Of a stretch of 10,308 nt of DNA, positions 7,304 to 10,308 are shown in pieces. The notes beneath the pieces are model-generated. The model made no database searches and was not told the origin of the DNA. It was given only the letters and a program-made list of their open reading frames with translations. The first letter of the stretch is position 1. Each line of letters starts with the position of its first letter. The position numbers were made by a program, and so were the translations under genes. The stretch comes from Roseiarcus sp963755075 (GTDB lineage: Bacteria > Pseudomonadota > Alphaproteobacteria > Rhizobiales > Beijerinckiaceae): assembly GCA_963755075.1 (NCBI GenBank), contig CAVWKL010000020.1, forward strand, positions 1-10,308, written 5' to 3'.

Positions 7304-7525
7304 CTACCCGCAGCGGTCCAAGGCCAGTCTCAGCGCCGCGCCCGCCGCAGCCGCGTCCGTCGTCGCGGGAATGACGACGCAGCTTTCCGGCGGGAGCCAT
7401 TTCCATTGTTCCGGCTCGAGACGCTGATGCGGCTCAATCGTAATCTTGCCCTCGGACCGCACAGTCCGACAACAATCCATATTCTTGTAGGCGGCACGCT
7501 TGGTCTTATAGCCATAGCGGCGCAT
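7304..7525 (-). CDS. Small protein resembling CdiI-type contact-dependent inhibition immunity proteins
   Basis: This 73-residue protein begins MRRYGYKTKRAAYKNM and ends VVIPATTDAAAAGAALRLAL followed by DRCG. The order (YGYK start, 'KNM' near residue 15, a middle ITIEPH strand, a VIP strand, then a GAALRLALxRC end) resembles small proteins annotated as contact-dependent growth inhibition immunity proteins, including Burkholderia ones. Such proteins bind and block the C-terminal toxin of a CdiA exoprotein. This is recalled family resemblance; no toxin gene is in the window, so it would be an orphan. The gene is complete, with Cys18, Cys19, Cys49 and Cys72, and AT-rich DNA lies upstream, unlike the neighbours, which is consistent with horizontal acquisition. 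No clear ribosome binding site is seen. A non-coding stretch is the alternative. Confidence 0.62.
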   Translation of the reverse strand: MRRYGYKTKRAAYKNMDCCRTVRSEGKITIEPHQRLEPEQWKWLPPESCVVIPATTDAAAAGAALRLALDRCG

Positions 7526-7545
7526 GAAATCTTTGCATAGATTTC
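7526..7545. promoter_or_regulatory. Perfect inverted repeat abutting the start of the CdiI-like gene
   Basis: GAAATCT (7526-7532) and AGATTTC (7539-7545) form perfect 7-base arms around a 6-base centre, directly next to the start codon of the minus-strand gene beginning at 7525. The centre overlaps the possible -10 of that gene. It could be an operator or an mRNA hairpin masking translation initiation; the sequence alone does not decide. Confidence 0.5.
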
Positions 7546-7562
7546 GTTTTTCAGAAAGTCAA
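7534..7562 (-). promoter_or_regulatory. Possible promoter of the CdiI-like gene
   Basis: Reading leftward, TTGACT (7562-7557) is followed after 17 bases by TATGCA (7539-7534), three of six matches to a -10. Transcription from it would begin almost at the ATG, giving a leaderless or nearly leaderless message, which would fit the lack of a ribosome binding site. The surrounding DNA is much more AT-rich than the rest of the window. Weak evidence. Confidence 0.3.
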
Positions 7563-7767
7563 AATACGTAAACTATTGAAATAATGAACGAATTTGTCGC
7601 TGCGGCGCTCTCGCGCCGGATCGATCGCCCGGAGGGCCGTGGCGATGCGAAGACATTGCCAAATCGGGGATTTCATGAGGCGTCGCGGTCTTTCCACAAG
7701 GGGGGCGCCGCCGCAGCGCCTGTCAATCGCCGCGCCGAGCCTCGCAGAACGCCAATCGGGATTCGCC

Positions 7768-7797
7768 TTGACTCTGCTCGGAATGCGTGTGTAGAAC
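7768..7797 (+). promoter_or_regulatory. Candidate sigma-70 promoter of the two-domain secreted protein gene
   Basis: TTGACT at 7768-7773 is a near-consensus -35. After 18 bases comes TAGAAC (7792-7797), four of six matches to TATAAT. The start codon of the next gene is about 60 bases downstream. The -10 overlaps the LexA-type box, which is a typical repressor arrangement. Confidence 0.45.
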
Positions 7798-7808
7798 ATA
7801 TAGGGAAC
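7794..7808 (+). promoter_or_regulatory. LexA (SOS) box of the alphaproteobacterial type
   Basis: GAAC (7794-7797), seven bases, GAAC (7805-7808): the full site is GAACATATAGGGAAC, whose reverse complement is GTTC-N7-GTTC. That direct repeat with this exact spacing is the established LexA operator of alphaproteobacteria. The half-sites extend to an 8-base direct repeat GAACATAT (7794-7801 and 7805-7812) one helical turn apart. It overlaps the likely -10 downstream of a TTGACT, as in known SOS promoters, so the gene at 7856 may be DNA-damage inducible. The match is seen directly; function is inferred. Confidence 0.6.
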
Positions 7809-7855
7809 ATATCCGCGGGTCCTGCGCGGGCTCGCGCAGAACGAAGGTCCGGATC

Positions 7856-8629
7856 ATGATGATCAAGAACTTCCGGCTGGCGGCGCTGATCACTATAGTC
7901 TTTGCCATGGTCGCTCACGCCGCATGGGCGCAGACCAGCAAAGACAAAGTCGAAATCGCGATCAATACGATCAGAGCGCTCGATCGTCCCGGCAAAGATA
8001 ATCTCGCCACCGCCTGGGATGGCAACAAATACATCCAGTGCCGTCGCCTGCACGACGGAGCCCTTCGCTGCGAGGCCGCCGGAGCCCTGATGCAGCTCTC
8101 CCTTGAGCGCGTGCTCACGCCGGAGCGCATCGGGCGACTGGCGACGTTGGGCTGGACCCTTGATCCAAGCTTCGGAAACTACGTCCAGACGTTCCCTTCC
8201 GACGCGCCCGCCAAGGATATCGCCGACAAGATTCGAGCCGCCTTGTCCCAAGGTTACGGCGCCGACACGGAAAATCTGGAAGTCGAGACGAAATCGATCC
8301 GAAGTGAACCGTGTCCGCCGCGAAACGGACCCTCGCAGAACCTCGCCGGCATGATCAACGATGCGCCCGCAATGGCCGCTCACGCCGTCTACGCATGCGC
8401 CTATAGACCGAAGACCGACGAGCCCAAACGCAAACTGGGTCCGGACAGCACGACCGCGGATCTGATTGAACTTTACGGGCCGCAGGTCACAGCCGAGATT
8501 GCGCGGCTTCGGATCAATATCCATCGCCGCGTTTTCGTCGTCTTCGATACGGGTCTCGGCTACGTGCAATGTGAGCCGCAAACCGAACCGGACGGCTTCT
8601 ACTGCGAGGCGCAGTCGACGGATAGCTAG
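7856..8629 (+). CDS. Secreted two-domain protein of unknown function, cut short by TAG in its second domain
   Basis: This 257-residue product has a signal peptide (about 1-25, hydrophobic core LAALITIVFAMVA, cleavage near AWA|QT). It then has a first domain (about 53-146) and the start of a related second one (about 229-257). Domain 1 contains KYIQCRRL, GALRCEA, VLTPERIGRLATLGW and GNYVQTFP, ending LEVETK. Domain 2 begins GYVQCEPQ and GFYCEA, and its remainder is found in frame after the stop. The pattern (YxQ strand, G.L.CEA strand, L.PE...L..LGW helix, PNY strand) is reminiscent of YbjN-like / TY-Chap chaperone folds, but this is a weak resemblance. AAGG at 7844-7847, eight bases upstream, supports the ATG at 7856; an ATG at 7859 is possible. 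The gene follows a LexA-type box. Confidence 0.75.
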   Translation: MMIKNFRLAALITIVFAMVAHAAWAQTSKDKVEIAINTIRALDRPGKDNLATAWDGNKYIQCRRLHDGALRCEAAGALMQLSLERVLTPERIGRLATLGWTLDPSFGNYVQTFPSDAPAKDIADKIRAALSQGYGADTENLEVETKSIRSEPCPPRNGPSQNLAGMINDAPAMAAHAVYACAYRPKTDEPKRKLGPDSTTADLIELYGPQVTAEIARLRINIHRRVFVVFDTGLGYVQCEPQTEPDGFYCEAQSTDS

Positions 8630-8842
8630 CCGGCCCTGGCGGCGGTGTTGACGCCGGAGCGCATTGCGCATCTCCTTGATGCGGGTTTCGCCGATCCAGG
8701 CCGGGCGCCGAACTATTCGAAGACCTATCAAGCCGACACGATCACGGACGCGGCCTTGGCTTCGGACGTCCTCGCCTTATTGCACGATGTCTACGGCTAT
8801 TACGGCGCAAGCAAGCTCGAAGTGAAGACCGAAGAAGACTGA
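8630..8842 (+). pseudogene. Remainder of the second domain, in frame after the TAG stop
   Basis: The same reading frame continues after TAG (8627-8629) as PALAAVLTPERIAHLLDAGF up to ELDVKTEED-like residues, precisely KLEVKTEED, and ends at a TGA at 8840-8842. It aligns without gaps to domain 1: CEA plus 11 positions to VLTPERI in both, with the stop standing opposite Gln80. Domain 2 also keeps a PNYSKTY segment and the LEVKTE ending. With the stop read through, the protein would be about 328 residues. TAG differs by one base from CAG (Gln) and from TGG (Trp). A GTG at 8645 could restart translation, but no ribosome binding site is evident. Confidence 0.7.
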
Positions 8843-9067
8843 CGAACGCAAGAAGCGGTCCACGGCCGCAGGAGAAGCCGCGGGCCGAACGGCGGCCCCA
8901 TGACGATGAACGACGGCGGTCCCGCTGGGATGGGCGAGCGCGGTCGGCGCCAGCCCGTGCTGGGCAGCGCCGCATCCCTGCGCCGACGTTGGCGACAAGC
9001 AAGCCGACCGCCCAGAGGCGACCGTCAAAGACCTCTTGGAGAGCCGAACGCGCCCTTGGCCATGCCG

Positions 9068-9397
9068 TCACGAGCCAGCGGGCGAATTGCCGCCATGAAA
9101 CCGCCCGAAGGCGCGCGCGGACGTCACACACATGATGAGAACGCCCGCGCCCGAGGCGATGACGTTGTCGGAAGCGCGGAGATCGAAGTTTCCCACACGG
9201 GCGATGAGAACGTAGGCGACGACGAAGTTGGCAAATCCCCAGAGGACGTTCACGGTCGAGGAGGAGAGACCTTTGCCTGACGGTTTGGCGAACGGGCTCT
9301 GGAAGGGCCGCCCCATCATGCCGCTGACGAAATGCGGAACGGCGTTGGCGAGAAAAGCGCCGCCGAAAAAATAGGATGCGTCGTGAAGCCAATCCAT
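9068..9397 (-). CDS. Small integral membrane protein, conserved hypothetical
   Basis: This 109-residue inner-membrane protein has three likely membrane segments (about 8-25, 48-67 and 76-95). Between the first two lies a conserved-looking loop, PHFVSGMMGRPFQSPFAKPS (21-40), followed by GLSSSTVNVLWGF. I recognise this SGxxGRPFQSPFAKP pattern from a widespread family of small hypothetical membrane proteins in proteobacteria; no function is known to me. It lies 59 bases downstream of the TetR-family gene on the same strand, so it is probably cotranscribed. The direct ribosome binding site is poor; a GGAG lies about 35 bases upstream, before a tiny five-codon frame. Confidence 0.8.
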   Translation of the reverse strand: MDWLHDASYFFGGAFLANAVPHFVSGMMGRPFQSPFAKPSGKGLSSSTVNVLWGFANFVVAYVLIARVGNFDLRASDNVIASGAGVLIMCVTSARAFGRFHGGNSPAGS

Positions 9398-9456
9398 GGG
9401 TTAGGCTCGCTTTTTCATGAGGTTGATGATCTCCTGCGTCGAGCGATCTCAACGGC

Positions 9457-10161
9457 TTACGGTGATGGGGCGACGCCGCTCGGCCGACAGGCGGCAAGGA
9501 AGAAGGCAATGGCGGCCGGCACATGCTGGTCGATCTCGGCGCGCAACTGCACAAGGTCTTCGCCCGTCAGCGCCCGCAACAACAAGCGCGAGACGACGAG
9601 ATCGATAAAAAATTGCGTCGTCGCCGGCGGGCGGTCGGGGGCGAAGACCGGAGACGTCGCGGCTTCGCCGTCTTGCATGGCCTCGCTCAAAGCCTGAGCG
9701 AGAGCTTGCCCGCCTCGCTCGCGCGCCATCCGCCCGGCATTGGCCAGCTCCGGAAAGCGGCGCGCCTCGGCGATCGAGAGACGCATGAAGTCGATGGCGT
9801 CGCTGGTCAGAAGGCCTTTGAGGATATTGCGACCGATGCTCGCGAGACGCTCCTCGATGGTCGCTCCGGCCGCCGGCTCGCTCTCGAATTGCGCGACAAC
9901 GGCACGCGAGCTGCGCGTCACGACCGCGGTGAAGAGGGCTTCCTTGGAGGGAAACCGCACATAGATTGCCGGCTTTCCCGCCCCCGCGAGGCGGGCGATC
10001 TCGTCGATGCTGGCGCCGGCGAACCCGCGCTCAAAGAAAATGCGCCGCGCGGCGTCCAGGATGCGGTCGTCGACCTCGCCGGCGAGTTCGCGCGGCGGCC
10101 GTCCTCGGCGCGCCGCCGGCTGTTTCGGCAGGGGCCTTACGGATGTTGCGCCTCTTGCCAT
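9457..10161 (-). CDS. TetR/AcrR family transcriptional regulator
   Basis: This 234-residue regulator has a basic N-terminal arm (RRGRPPR, 18-24). A TetR-type helix-turn-helix follows at about 33-78: RILDAARRIFFERGFAGASI, then DEIARLAGAGKPAIYVRFPS and KEALFTAVV. The C-terminal ligand domain (about 90-230) is helical and resembles the AefR-like C-terminal group. The start at 10161 gives the usual arm before the helix-turn-helix. Two repeated palindromic sites lie 25-105 bases upstream and are probably its operators. A small membrane protein gene follows on the same strand. A rightward promoter among the operators suggests a divergent target, possibly a transporter, just outside the window. The ligand is unknown. 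Confidence 0.93.
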   Translation of the reverse strand: MARGATSVRPLPKQPAARRGRPPRELAGEVDDRILDAARRIFFERGFAGASIDEIARLAGAGKPAIYVRFPSKEALFTAVVTRSSRAVVAQFESEPAAGATIEERLASIGRNILKGLLTSDAIDFMRLSIAEARRFPELANAGRMARERGGQALAQALSEAMQDGEAATSPVFAPDRPPATTQFFIDLVVSRLLLRALTGEDLVQLRAEIDQHVPAAIAFFLAACRPSGVAPSP

Positions 10162-10185
10162 GCCGAAATCCTAGCCTCTCCCGGG

Positions 10186-10212
10186 ACATAAAGGAACGAA
10201 ACGGTTTGTTTC
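10186..10212. promoter_or_regulatory. Operator-like site 1 upstream of the TetR gene
   Basis: The 18-base unit ACATAAAGGAACGAAACG (10186-10203) recurs with one mismatch at 10245-10262. Here it runs into an inverted repeat GAAAC (10198-10202), five bases, GTTTC (10208-10212). It lies 25 bases upstream of the regulator start. The repeat, symmetry and position fit a TetR-family operator; binding is inferred. Confidence 0.6.
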
Positions 10213-10220
10213 ATTTCTCC

Positions 10221-10249
10221 TTGACGGCTCGCCGCGACGGGGCTACATA
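10221..10249 (+). promoter_or_regulatory. Candidate rightward promoter between the two operator-like sites
   Basis: TTGACG (10221-10226), a 17-base spacer, then TACATA (10244-10249) read toward the right edge. The -35 is five of six to consensus; the -10 is weak. The -10 overlaps the start of operator-like site 2, so binding there would block it. It would drive a gene that begins beyond 10308. Confidence 0.4.
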
Positions 10250-10266
10250 AAAGAACGAAACGTTCC
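10245..10266. promoter_or_regulatory. Operator-like site 2 upstream of the TetR gene
   Basis: ACATAAAAGAACGAAACG (10245-10262) is a 17-of-18 copy of site 1, displaced by 59 bases. It contains GAACG (10253-10257), AAA, CGTTC (10261-10265), a perfect 5-base palindrome. A third partial match, ACATAAAAG at 10299-10307, stands at the window edge. Confidence 0.6.
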
Positions 10267-10308
10267 ATTTAGATACTAACCGCGCCGAAGGTATACGTAC
10301 ATAAAAGC

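Noticed and set aside
7551..7799. Minus-strand 82-codon frame whose ATG lies inside the LexA-type box
   Set aside because: No ribosome binding site or recognisable sequence was seen; the box orientation and -35 fit the plus-strand gene better.
7584..7859. Plus-strand 91-codon frame between the CdiI-like gene and the secreted protein gene
   Set aside because: It runs through the promoter and LexA-type box, is Arg/Ala-rich and resembles nothing known to me.
7673..8731. A 352-residue open frame antisense to the two-domain secreted protein
   Set aside because: No recognisable motif or ribosome binding site was seen, while the plus-strand gene has a signal peptide, ribosome binding site and internal repeat.
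8843..9067. Possible gene or remnant between the secreted protein and the small membrane protein
   Set aside because: Frames here are short or are shadows; I could not recognise any protein, RNA or repeat in it.

Overview
The window is GC-rich (AT-rich only around 7526-7600 and in the last ~100 bases) and looks like chromosomal DNA of an alphaproteobacterium, probably Hyphomicrobiales. Three things point there: an NDUFA12-type complex I accessory subunit followed by a DUF2155 protein, a pairing typical of alphaproteobacteria; a GAAC-N7-GAAC site, which is the alphaproteobacterial LexA operator; and the general gene style. A methylotroph-like family such as Methylocystaceae or Beijerinckiaceae is only a guess. 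No rRNA, tRNA, CRISPR array or insertion sequence was seen.

Left part (1-1887, all + strand genes). A large imperfect inverted repeat (1-235) carries at its right end the start of the NDUFA12 gene (180-590) and at its left end a decayed mirror copy of the same gene start. Then come a secreted DUF2155 protein (683-1333) and a small secreted protein of unknown function (1447-1887).

Middle part (1942-7229), ordinary metabolic and transport genes. A YajR-like MFS transporter and a Nu-class-like glutathione S-transferase lie on the minus strand. A ketopantoate-reductase-like oxidoreductase is on the plus strand. A LysR regulator and a PdxI/YdbC-type pyridoxal reductase diverge from a shared 116-base region that holds a direct repeat covering the reductase ribosome binding site.

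Right part (7304-10308), more accessory in character. It contains a small minus-strand gene resembling CdiI-type contact-dependent inhibition immunity proteins, with no toxin in view. Its upstream DNA is AT-rich and has an inverted repeat over a possible -10. Next is a promoter overlapped by a canonical alphaproteobacterial LexA box, in front of a secreted protein made of two related domains. The second domain is cut by an in-frame TAG, after which the same frame continues to 8842. Bases 8843-9067 hold nothing I can support. A small membrane protein and a TetR/AcrR regulator follow on the minus strand. Upstream of the regulator are two near-identical operator-like repeats around a rightward promoter, so a regulated divergent gene probably begins just beyond the window.

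The strongest leads are the NDUFA12 inverted duplication, the LexA box before the two-domain secreted protein, and the nonsense codon in that protein. I did not find a clear multi-gene novel system.
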